From Acidisoma silvae (lineage in GTDB: Bacteria > Pseudomonadota > Alphaproteobacteria > Acetobacterales > Acetobacteraceae): a DNA stretch of 64,000 nucleotides. The DNA lies in NCBI RefSeq assembly GCF_020618775.1, contig NZ_JAESVB010000010.1:1-64000 (forward strand), in the 5' to 3' direction. How positions within the stretch are numbered: position 1 is the stretch's first letter; every line of letters begins with the position of its first letter. Positions 26,170 through 32,960 of the stretch are shown piece after piece. The notes under the pieces were generated by a model. That model ran no database searches and was not told the origin of the DNA. It saw only the letters and a list, made by a program, of their open reading frames with translations. The position numbers and the translations under genes were made by a program.

Positions 26170-27455
26170 GGCGTGGTCTTGCTCACTGGGTTTTTCGTCA
26201 CGTCGACCCGAACCTGGGAAATCCCGACCGCACGGCCAGCCCTGTCCAGATGCAGCTGAAATTCGGTCTTGATATGGTGGCTATGGAAGCGCGAACCCAC
26301 CAGCAGGAACCATTCACTGTCCCTTTGTTCCAGCGTCGCACGCTTGAACCAAGTGTTGAACTGAGCATCGCCCAGATTCTCTTTCAGCGTCCGAAAGAAT
26401 GCTTGAGGCAGATCCTGCGACAGCGGCGCATCGACCGTACCCTTATCATCGGCTTCTACCAGGCGCAGATCCGCGCCTGGCACCAGTTTTTGCTGCAAAG
26501 GCGCCGGTGATCCGTAAAGGCGGATGACGCTGGTATCGAACTCCGCCTTGGCCTCCGGGTAGACGGCAGAGACATGGCGTTCCCAGGCGTCGCGTATGGT
26601 CTGGCGGAATTTGCGGATGTTTTTTCCGTCATTGCCAAAATGGACGGCCAGTTGATCCCAGCTTAATGTCGCAGGCCGCTTTTGACCAATGCGTGGCAGC
26701 CGGTAGGCCAGCCAGGTGTAGAGATCCAAGGCGGTCGCCGAATCGCGCAACTGGCGGATCGCCACCTCGTTCAACGGCACGGCATGGTCTTTCAGGTGAT
26801 GAAAGAACCCGTCAGTCATCAGGATTTCGCGCTGAAAACCAGATTTAGGACCGTCCTGGCCACGATATTCATTGGTCAGCTTGATTTCGCGAATACCGAA
26901 TTCATGCTCGCCGCTTTTGTCGACATTGTCCCAGCGGATCATCCATTCGCAGGACAGCAGCCGGTCCATCTGGTCCCGAATGAGCGTGGCAGAGCCACGC
27001 GGCCCATAGCTGACCGTTTTAAAGCCCATCCGCCGCATCCAGTCGCTGAAATTCCGGCCCAGATGGACATGGCGGGAATTGGCTTTGACGGCTTCCGTCA
27101 TGATATGAATGAGGATCAGCCTGGGCAGAGATCCAAAGGGTATGCCAAGGCTCTGGAACTGTTGTTGGCCGTTGACCAGGTCCAACCGCGGCTTAGGATT
27201 GATGACGAGCGTATATTGGCCGTCCTGGCGCATGATGGGGGCGTATTCGTCCTTTGGACGCCGCACCGGCAAGGACATGGCGCATAGGGCGGAGTGGAGA
27301 AAGCCGGGGCTGGGTGCCTCATCCTGGATCGCGAGAACGCGCTCGAACAGGTCAGGCTGGCCAAGAGAGAGCGCCAGTTGATTGGCTGCATCAGGCCCGC
27401 GCTGTACCAGTTCCAGGTGGACTTGCTGCCCAAGCGGATGACGGGGGGCGGACAT
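26166..27455 (-). CDS. repA: Plasmid replication initiator RepA with a C-terminal DnaA domain I-like segment
   Basis: The 429-residue protein begins behind GGAG at ideal spacing. Its first two thirds resemble plasmid RepA initiators of Alphaproteobacteria: SLPVRRPKDEYAPIMRQDGQYTL, LGIPFGSLPRLILIHIMTEAV, FSDWMRRMGFKTVSYGPRGSATLIRDQMDRLL, and later SATALDLYTWLAYRLPRI. These regions are expected to bind the iterons upstream. Residues about 345-405 (FFRTLKENLGDAQFNTWFKRA, then FHSHHIKTEFQLHL) look like the N-terminal domain of DnaA, which recruits helicase. It heads the repA-parA-parB operon, and a dyad and iterons lie upstream. Confidence 0.88.
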   Translation of the reverse strand: MSAPRHPLGQQVHLELVQRGPDAANQLALSLGQPDLFERVLAIQDEAPSPGFLHSALCAMSLPVRRPKDEYAPIMRQDGQYTLVINPKPRLDLVNGQQQFQSLGIPFGSLPRLILIHIMTEAVKANSRHVHLGRNFSDWMRRMGFKTVSYGPRGSATLIRDQMDRLLSCEWMIRWDNVDKSGEHEFGIREIKLTNEYRGQDGPKSGFQREILMTDGFFHHLKDHAVPLNEVAIRQLRDSATALDLYTWLAYRLPRIGQKRPATLSWDQLAVHFGNDGKNIRKFRQTIRDAWERHVSAVYPEAKAEFDTSVIRLYGSPAPLQQKLVPGADLRLVEADDKGTVDAPLSQDLPQAFFRTLKENLGDAQFNTWFKRATLEQRDSEWFLLVGSRFHSHHIKTEFQLHLDRAGRAVGISQVRVDVTKNPVSKTTP

Positions 27456-27556
27456 GGTATCTCCGACGAATCGTGGTGCCCGAAGGCGTGGGAAACCTAA
27501 GGCAAAGTGGCTAGCTTTCGCAACAAAAACCCTTTTCTTCCGAAAATCGCAAATTT

Positions 27557-27736
27557 ACCGATGATCTGGGTACGGTCTTTCTAAGGTGAATCTTAGGATA
27601 GAGTCTTAGGTATAGTACCTAAGTCATCGTTATTGCCGGGTAAAACGTACCGCGCTCATCGGTCTGGCCCGAGTCTCCGCACCATCATCATCGCTAGCGC
27701 GTACCAAGATCATCGGTCCGTACCAGGACCATCGGT
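27557..27736. repeat. Iteron cluster upstream of repA
   Basis: The consensus is GTACC-N4-TCATCGGT. Full matches occur at 27647-27663 and 27701-27717, and on the opposite strand at 27557-27573. Near matches with one change lie at 27615-27631 and 27720-27736, and a weaker one at 27679-27695. Arrangement beside repA indicates RepA binding sites used for initiation and copy control. Further copies lie at 23.8-23.9 kb and inside the integrase gene at 29484. Confidence 0.7.
27605..27623. promoter_or_regulatory. Perfect dyad with neighbouring half-site repeats, likely repressor operator
   Basis: CTTAGGTA and TACCTAAG flank a 3-base spacer. Extra half-sites (CTAAGG, CTTAGGA) occur in the 25 bases to the left. 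An operator for autoregulation of the repA-parA-parB operon, by RepA or by the HTH of ParA, is the simplest reading. The right arm overlaps an iteron. Confidence 0.5.
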
Positions 27737-27949
27737 TCTTGATGGCAAACGTCATTCTTGACCTAGGCACGATGCTATGGCGAATGTCGCCATGGAAGAC
27801 GGTGCAAAGCTGCCGCCAGAAGAAGTCCGGGCATCCTTGGCACCGGTTCGCATCTTGCAGACCCGCAAAATCACGATAAGCATCTGAATTTAGGTCTGTT
27901 TTTGATATTTGTGGCGCCAAATTACCTAAAAGTCTTGGGTAGCGGGACG

Positions 27950-28396
27950 CTATAGGCCGCTATCGGGCTGAGAAACACAGAATTCCGAGCCGACGGCCAA
28001 TCCCGCCCGGCCAGCGGAAGCTCTCAGCTTGTGCTGATCGAGCCGCAGGTAACGGGCAAGAAGGAAGACATAGGCGGCCAGAAATTGCGCGCCATGGCCG
28101 TCACTTTCCCCTTCGACGGTGGACGTGATGCTATGGGCCAATTCATGCAGCAGGCACCAGGACGGCACGCGGGGCGCCAGTTCGATTGTCAGTCTGTCAG
28201 CGCGGCCAATCAGGGTCTTGGCCTGGGCCGGCAGAGCCGCGATTTTTGGGGGATAGCGGAGGCCGATATCAGCCCAGATGGCATCGACCATGCCCTGGGC
28301 CTGATCGCGCATAATGACGGTTCCATCATGTGGCGCGACAGCCTGCTGCTCCCACGTATAGAGCCGCCCGCGTTGATGATCGCGACCGGTTTTCAT
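27950..28396 (-). CDS. Small zinc-metallopeptidase-like protein (HELAH motif)
   Basis: The 148-residue protein contains HELAHSITS (about residues 85-93), a zincin HExxH signature. It is followed after a short gap by DGHGAQFLAAYVFLLARYL, whose His could be the third zinc ligand, as in SprT/WSS1-like minimal proteases. Preceding sequence (AKTLIGRADRLTIELAPRVPSWCLL) would form the strand next to the active site. No signal peptide is visible. Its start overlaps the end of the DUF2786-type gene by four bases, so both are one operon running toward oriV. I infer a cytoplasmic protease or protease-fold protein linked to plasmid maintenance; no specific function is known to me. Confidence 0.6.
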   Translation of the reverse strand: MKTGRDHQRGRLYTWEQQAVAPHDGTVIMRDQAQGMVDAIWADIGLRYPPKIAALPAQAKTLIGRADRLTIELAPRVPSWCLLHELAHSITSTVEGESDGHGAQFLAAYVFLLARYLRLDQHKLRASAGRAGLAVGSEFCVSQPDSGL

Positions 28397-29142
28397 TTGA
28401 GACAGGGGACGCCCTGATCCCCCACCGGGCGGCTGAGGTTGATACGATCACCGGCTAGTCCGCCAGCCATATAGGCCTGTCGGTCGATAGCGATGACGGA
28501 GGCGCTGCGGGATCGGAGCTTGATCTTCGTCTCGCGAAAGGCGTCCTGCACAACGGTCTGCTTGACCAGAACCAGCGCTGTGCCCCTGCTGGTGCCAGCG
28601 CGCAACGCGCTTTCTCGTGACTGATGCAGTTCCTCCAGCCGATCCTCCACACGCTTTGCCAGCCCGTGCTGAAAGCTGCGCGTTGCCAATCTGAGCTGGG
28701 TGGAGCGCAGTCGTGGATTGAGCTGTTTGAACGCGGCGGTTTCGCTTCTGATGGCTTGCTCGATGATTTTGTAAAGATAGACAGCCATCTGCACATCGGC
28801 CTCGAAACCGAAATAGACGTAGCACTTCGTGGAGGGCGCCTCTGATTCGTCTGATGCCGGCCCGTGATCGAGCCAGACGATGCAGTGGCAAAACCGCCCG
28901 ATTGCGGGAACACAGCCGTCAATCGCGCCACGGCGCTTGCCGGCCATAGGCATTTTGGCCTGAATGCAGATCTGCTCCCGAACCTGAACCTCACTCATCG
29001 TAAGCATGTAGCGATCCAGCAGCTTTCCCACCATTTCAGCGGCGGCAAAGGCTTCAGCATCCGTGCAGCCATTCTGCACAGTCTTTTCCGTCAATGCCCG
29101 AATGCGGGCTTTGGCGCGGTCGATTTCAGAAATTTGGCTCAT
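28393..29142 (-). CDS. DUF2786-type plasmid protein of unknown function
   Basis: From ATG 29142 (MSQISEIDRAKARIRAL) the protein has 249 residues; a longer frame exists but lacks a better ribosome site. The N-terminal 45 residues (AKARIRALTEKTV, then DAEAFAAAEMVGKLLDRYMLTMSEV) match the DUF2786 helical pattern. The middle (CYVYFGFEADVQMAVYLYKIIEQAI) and the Arg-rich helix SFQHGLAKRVEDRLEELHQSRE resemble the domain that often follows DUF2786 in phage and plasmid proteins. It is probably nucleic-acid associated, but no activity can be assigned. It is translationally coupled to the HELAH protein. Confidence 0.6.
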   Translation of the reverse strand: MSQISEIDRAKARIRALTEKTVQNGCTDAEAFAAAEMVGKLLDRYMLTMSEVQVREQICIQAKMPMAGKRRGAIDGCVPAIGRFCHCIVWLDHGPASDESEAPSTKCYVYFGFEADVQMAVYLYKIIEQAIRSETAAFKQLNPRLRSTQLRLATRSFQHGLAKRVEDRLEELHQSRESALRAGTSRGTALVLVKQTVVQDAFRETKIKLRSRSASVIAIDRQAYMAGGLAGDRINLSRPVGDQGVPCLK

Positions 29143-29328
29143 GGCCTTCAAGCTAAACAGCTGGCAGCCAAAGGCAAAGCCTTGCGGGCGTCGCTCAGAA
29201 AATGTCATGGGGGAGGGTGGCAATTCGCAGCGTTTGGGCGCTAAAACAGAGGGCAGCCAATTGCGGTATCGCGCTGCTTATCTCATCCAAGTCCAGTTTT
29301 TTAACGGTTAGGGTGCTCAACCCACGTA

Positions 29329-29371
29329 TTACCGTGCCTAACTCCACGAGAGAGGGCTCTTGCCTTGATTA
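29329..29371 (+). repeat. Composite motif, right copy (inverted partner at 23726-23765)
   Basis: TTACCGTGCCTAA (29329-29341), an 18-base spacer, then TTGCCTTGATT (from 29360), which itself begins a TGCCTT-GATT-AAGGCA dyad. The element ends about 45 bases before the integrase start, so it could contain that gene's operator or promoter. The left copy points toward the glycosyltransferase gene. Confidence 0.55.
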
Positions 29372-29414
29372 AGGCAGCTCTGTCAGGCTGAAGCGGCAAA
29401 AAGGGGAGGGGGGA

Positions 29415-30350
29415 TTGGAGTCGCAGGACAGGCCTGATGTCCCGGCCGAAAGGCCGCTCACCACGGTGACGCGTAAAATTTATACCGATGATTGGGGTAC
29501 GTTTTGCGCCTGGTGTGCAGCCGGGTCTGTTTCCCACCTGCCCGCCGCACCGGAGACAATTCTGGCCTATTTGACGGCACGACAGGCGACGCTTGGCCTT
29601 AGCGGCTTGAGGGTGGCTCTTGCCGCCATCCGGTCTCATCATCGGCAGGCCGGGTTGCCCCTGGCATCCGCCGATCCCGCCATCTCCCGCCTGCTGAGCG
29701 ACATGGCCCAGGCGGGGCGTAGCCCTGTCAGGCCTGCTGCCGTGCTGACCGCTGCCGCGATTGAACGCCTCGTCAGCAGTTGCGATCCTGACCCTGGGGG
29801 GCGGGCTGCTTTCCTCAATCTGCGCGACCGCGCCTTGCTGCTGCTGTGCTTTGCCGGTGGTCTAAGGCGCTCCGAACTGGTGGCCCTGGACCGGGAGGAT
29901 ATCGATGTCACCCGCGAAGGATTGACGCTTCGCGTCGGCAGTTCCAGACCAGACAAGCCGGTGGCAAGTTTGCATGTTTCCCGTGGAACAGATGCCAAAA
30001 CCTGTGCCGTTCAGGCGATGGAGACTTGGCTGCGCCGGGCGCGGATCGATTACGGGCCGGTCTTTCCACGTCTGACGGCGGCCGGGACGATCGAGGCTCG
30101 ATTGACCGGTAATGGCGTCTGGAAAATCCTCCGCCGCCGCGCGGCTTTGGTCGGGCTGGAGGCGCCGGCGGGCGAGCGCCTTTCGCCGCACGGCATGCGT
30201 GCCGGGTTCATCGTGAAGGCCTATGCCACGGGTGCGTCGGATGGGGACGTGATGGCCCATGCCCGACAGAGAGATCGCGGGGCGACGCGCCGTTATAACG
30301 GGCGCGTCGCAAGCTTGGTCATCGACCCCGACCTCGTGCCGGATATCTGA
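29415..30350 (+). CDS. Tyrosine recombinase/integrase
   Basis: A TTG start is chosen because it follows a very strong AAGGGGAGG ribosome site. The 311-residue protein has an N-terminal SAM-like core-binding domain (KIYTDDWGTFCAWC, then ILAYLTARQATLGLSGLRVALAAIRSHH). The catalytic domain carries GGLRRSEL (first Arg, about residue 152), SPHGMRAGF (His-x-x-Arg, about 258) and MAHARQRDRGATRRYNGR with the nucleophile Tyr near 293. It resembles plasmid recombinases that resolve multimers. It heads a unit with a hypothetical gene and an ScpA homologue. An iteron-like sequence lies inside its 5' end (29484-29500). Confidence 0.88.
   Translation: MESQDRPDVPAERPLTTVTRKIYTDDWGTFCAWCAAGSVSHLPAAPETILAYLTARQATLGLSGLRVALAAIRSHHRQAGLPLASADPAISRLLSDMAQAGRSPVRPAAVLTAAAIERLVSSCDPDPGGRAAFLNLRDRALLLLCFAGGLRRSELVALDREDIDVTREGLTLRVGSSRPDKPVASLHVSRGTDAKTCAVQAMETWLRRARIDYGPVFPRLTAAGTIEARLTGNGVWKILRRRAALVGLEAPAGERLSPHGMRAGFIVKAYATGASDGDVMAHARQRDRGATRRYNGRVASLVIDPDLVPDI
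29484..29500 (-). repeat. Iteron-like sequence inside the integrase gene
   Basis: The plus strand reads ACCGATGATTGGGGTAC, the exact reverse complement of GTACC-N4-TCATCGGT. It lies in codons 24-29 of the integrase frame. A full match to both conserved halves is unlikely by chance, so RepA may bind here. Confidence 0.5.
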
Positions 30351-30358
30351 CCTTGCGC

Positions 30359-30979
30359 ATGCCGTCGCGGCGGAGCCTGTCTGGGCCGGATGAAACATTT
30401 GATCCGATGGCATTGCCACAGGCTGACTGGCTGCGCCACGGTCTGACCGTGTCCGGGCCGAGCCACGATGTCCTGTCGTTTCAACGCGCGGCCCGGGGGG
30501 CTGGTGCCATCCCCTGGCAATTGCCGGATCTGTCCTTGACCGAGGAGGATCAGCTCCATGCGCTGCTGAACCCTCCCGACGGATCGCGCGGGCTAAGCTT
30601 GGCGGCGGCGCAAATCCTTGCAAGCCAATTGCGGAGTGCTGTGGAAAATCATGCGGATCGGGTGATTGAAGCCGCTCGGCAGGGCCGGGGCTGTCCGCTC
30701 GATTTGCACGCCTTGTTGCCGATCCCCGCGCTGATTCTGCAGCGTGGACCGGATCATCCCGGCAGTCGCGCCTGGCTGCGCCAGCATTGGGGCATCGTCC
30801 AATCTCTGCGGCAGGTGCGCCTGTTGACCGGCATGGAGGATCACCATCGGCGGCGCGCCGGCAAAATCACCTATGAGTTTTGGTCGGCGGACTGGACGCC
30901 CTGGGCCGCTATCCTGGGGTTCCGCGCCAAATGGCCCAGTCTCATTTTCGATTGCCGACCCGACTATAGCCATGGATGA
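30359..30979 (+). CDS. Hypothetical protein between integrase and ScpA homologue
   Basis: The 206-residue protein starts at ATG 30359 (a TTG six bases upstream is also possible), nine bases after the integrase stop. It overlaps the ScpA-like start by eight bases, so it is translationally coupled to it. I recognise no domain. The sequence has an alpha-helical middle (LSLAAAQILASQLRSAVENHADRVIEAA) and a Trp-rich end (EFWSADWTPWAAILGFRAKW). No signal peptide or membrane segment is seen. Given its position it could be a partner of the kleisin, in place of ScpB, but sequence gives no direct support. Confidence 0.6.
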   Translation: MPSRRSLSGPDETFDPMALPQADWLRHGLTVSGPSHDVLSFQRAARGAGAIPWQLPDLSLTEEDQLHALLNPPDGSRGLSLAAAQILASQLRSAVENHADRVIEAARQGRGCPLDLHALLPIPALILQRGPDHPGSRAWLRQHWGIVQSLRQVRLLTGMEDHHRRRAGKITYEFWSADWTPWAAILGFRAKWPSLIFDCRPDYSHG

Positions 30980-31733
30980 CAGGTGGAAGGGACCGGAGCG
31001 TCTGCCCGCCACGCCGATCGTCCATCTCGATGGGTTCGACGGGCCAATGGATCTGCTGCTCGACCTCGCCGAGCGGCAACGCATCGATTTCGGCCGCGTC
31101 TCAATTCTGGCCCTTGCTGACCAGTTCACTGCGGCGATGGATCATTTTGCGGATCAGGTCAGTCTGGAGCGACGGGCGGATTGGCTGGTTCTGGCGACGC
31201 GTCTTGTCCATCTGCGCTCGCGGCTGTTGTTTCCCGCGTCGGCCCAAGCGGCGGCCGAGGCCGAGGCCGAAGCGGCACGCGAAATCCAGCGCCTCGATGA
31301 GCGGATTGCCATGCGGGCGGCTGGCGCCTGGCTGGGCGGCAGGCCGCAATTGGGGGTAGAGACTTTCGTCAGACCTCTGAGCGAGCGTCCGCGTGAAACG
31401 GGCTATGTCGGTCTCATGGAAGCTTGTCTCGCCGTATTGCTTGGGCCGGACGAGAGGTTGAAGCCCATACCTGTCTACACAAGGCTTATCCCCGATCTTT
31501 GGCGCGTCAGTGATGCCTTGGCGCATATACCCAGCATACTTGCGCGCCATCCGGAGGGGGGGAGGCTGATCGCCTTTTTACCGCCTGTGGCGGCGGACGA
31601 TCCTAACCGCATCGAGAAGATGCGGACGGCCATGGCTTCCACGCTCCTGGCCGGTCTGGAACTGGCAAAAAACGGGTCGCTTCGTATCGAGCAATCTCAG
31701 CCGCTAGAAGAATGCTGGTTGCGCGCGTCGTGA
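30972..31733 (+). CDS. ScpA-family kleisin encoded on the plasmid
   Basis: Starting at ATG 30972 gives 253 residues, the usual ScpA length. The N-terminal kleisin signature is clear: LDGFDGPMDLLLDLAERQRIDFGRVSILALADQF, followed by the helix WLVLATRLVHLRSRLLFP that contacts the SMC neck. The C-terminal end (STLLAGLELAKNGSLRIEQSQPL) matches the winged-helix end that binds the SMC head. In chromosomes ScpA works with ScpB and SMC to compact and separate DNA. Neither partner gene is in the window, so the protein may recruit host SMC to the plasmid or form a different complex. Confidence 0.82.
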   Translation: MDDRWKGPERLPATPIVHLDGFDGPMDLLLDLAERQRIDFGRVSILALADQFTAAMDHFADQVSLERRADWLVLATRLVHLRSRLLFPASAQAAAEAEAEAAREIQRLDERIAMRAAGAWLGGRPQLGVETFVRPLSERPRETGYVGLMEACLAVLLGPDERLKPIPVYTRLIPDLWRVSDALAHIPSILARHPEGGRLIAFLPPVAADDPNRIEKMRTAMASTLLAGLELAKNGSLRIEQSQPLEECWLRAS

Positions 31734-31783
31734 CAGCCTGACCACCAAAGCAGTGGCATGCTTTGTTCTTGCCCTATATATTG

Positions 31784-31796
31784 CCCTGATTCAGGG
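31784..31796. promoter_or_regulatory. Dyad upstream of the toxin-antitoxin operon
   Basis: CCCTGA-T-TCAGGG is a perfect 13-base palindrome located 20 bases before the antitoxin start. A further GCCCT half-site occurs 12 bases upstream of the one in the dyad. Antitoxins of this family repress their own operon, so this is the probable operator. Confidence 0.5.
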
Positions 31797-31815
31797 TAAA
31801 TTACGGGGCGCCCGC

Positions 31816-32184
31816 ATGAACGATATGACCAGTTTCATTCAAGATACGGCGACCGCTGACGGATTGATTGCGGCCGATCGCCTGAGTTCCATGCTGCATA
31901 TCACGCGGGCGGAATTGGCCACCACGCTTGGGCTGTCGCGCGACGCCATTGCCAAAACCGCGCGGGTTGCGGCGCCGTCCACCCAGTCGCGTCTGCGCGA
32001 CATTGTCGAAATCCTCAATCGCGTCAGGCCCTGGGCGGGGTCGCCGCAACAGGCCTTTGCCTGGTACCGGTCGCAGCCCTTGCCTTCCTTCGGGGACCAG
32101 ACGGCGGAGGCCCTTGTCAAGGAAGGGCGGGCTGAGGCGGTGAAACGCTATTTGGATAGGGTCGCGGTCGGCGGTTACGCGTGA
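31816..32184 (+). CDS. Xre/MbcA/ParS-type antitoxin
   Basis: From ATG 31816 the protein has 122 residues. It has an N-terminal HTH (DRLSSMLHITRAELATTLGLSRDAIAKTARV) and the C-terminal DUF2384-like toxin-binding part (LRDIVEILNRVRPWAGSPQQAFAWYRSQPLPSFGDQTAEALVKEGRAEAVKRYLDRV). The motif W-R/Y-S-x-P-L-P-x-F-x-x-x-T-x is characteristic of antitoxins paired with RES toxins. Its stop overlaps the toxin start. It should neutralise the RES protein by covering its active site and repress the operon. Confidence 0.88.
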   Translation: MNDMTSFIQDTATADGLIAADRLSSMLHITRAELATTLGLSRDAIAKTARVAAPSTQSRLRDIVEILNRVRPWAGSPQQAFAWYRSQPLPSFGDQTAEALVKEGRAEAVKRYLDRVAVGGYA

Positions 32185-32702
32185 GGTTTCACGGCTTCGT
32201 CTATCGCGCGCATCATCCGCGTTGGGCTTTTTCTCCATTGTCGGGTGAGGGCGCTGCCCGCTACGGCGGACGCTTCAATCCGCCCGGCATGCCGGCACTT
32301 TATACGGCACGTCGGATGCAGACCGCCTGGCTGGAAGCGCAGCAGGCTTTTCCCTTCAAGGCGCAGCCCATGACGCTTTGCGCCTATGAGGTCGATTGCG
32401 TGGACGTCGCCGATTTAACGAATCCGATTACGCTCGGCGAGCTTGGGATTGCCCAGGCCGCGCTTGCCTGTCCCTGGGAAGACCTTGCATCCCGCCGGCA
32501 GCCGGTGGCCAGCTGGGATCTTGCGCGCCGTCTGCAGGCTGAGGGTTTTGCCGCGATCCTGGTGCCGAGCTTCGCCGCAGGTGCGACGTCCGAGGACGCC
32601 AATCTCGTCTTTTGGCAATGGGCGGCAGATCTGCCGCATCGTGTCACGGTGATCGACGATGATAACCGGTTGCCCCGCGATGATCGTTCGTGGCGGCTTT
32701 AG
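32181..32702 (+). CDS. RES-domain toxin
   Basis: The 173-residue protein begins at GTG 32181, four bases inside the antitoxin gene. It carries the RES-domain landmarks YRAHHPRWAFSPLSGEGAARYGGRFNPPGMPALYTA (early Arg and the RYGGRFN box), a conserved Glu in WLEAQQAF and a C-terminal DANLVFWQW. Characterised RES toxins such as MbcT degrade NAD+ by phosphorolysis and others modify phosphoribosyl pyrophosphate synthetase. With the preceding gene it forms a type II toxin-antitoxin pair that stabilises the plasmid. Confidence 0.9.
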   Translation: MRFHGFVYRAHHPRWAFSPLSGEGAARYGGRFNPPGMPALYTARRMQTAWLEAQQAFPFKAQPMTLCAYEVDCVDVADLTNPITLGELGIAQAALACPWEDLASRRQPVASWDLARRLQAEGFAAILVPSFAAGATSEDANLVFWQWAADLPHRVTVIDDDNRLPRDDRSWRL

Positions 32703-32960
32703 GACCAGATCCAGGAATCTTCCGGTGTTCTTGTTCAGGGCTCCAAGAGAATTCAGCCAAATCCTGCTGCCGCATGCAATATTGTCCGCTGATAAAATGA
32801 ACAAAATTGCATAAAATTGCCTAAAATAAACGCGATCTGGTCATTGCTTCGGCTTTGCTGATCCATTGTGCCGGTTTTTTATTCTCGCGCTCTCATCGCA
32901 TAATGCCTACAGCAGGTGGCGTAATTGCTTCAGTTTTCCCCTGCAAACTGTGGGTTGCTT

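Larger units (their letters stand above)
27456..27949. other. Probable replication origin and repA promoter region
   Basis: This 494-base gene-free region between repA and the small metallopeptidase gene is unusually repetitive. It contains a cluster of 17-base iteron-like sequences, a perfect CTTAGGTA dyad with flanking CTTAGG repeats, and a short AT-rich stretch (27520-27560). That is the composition of an iteron-controlled oriV beside its initiator gene. Replication activity is inferred from layout only. Confidence 0.65.

Noticed and set aside
29415-30350. Integrase as proof of an integrative conjugative element or prophage
   Set aside because: No attachment-site pair, tRNA gene or phage genes are visible, and the gene is embedded in plasmid backbone next to the origin.
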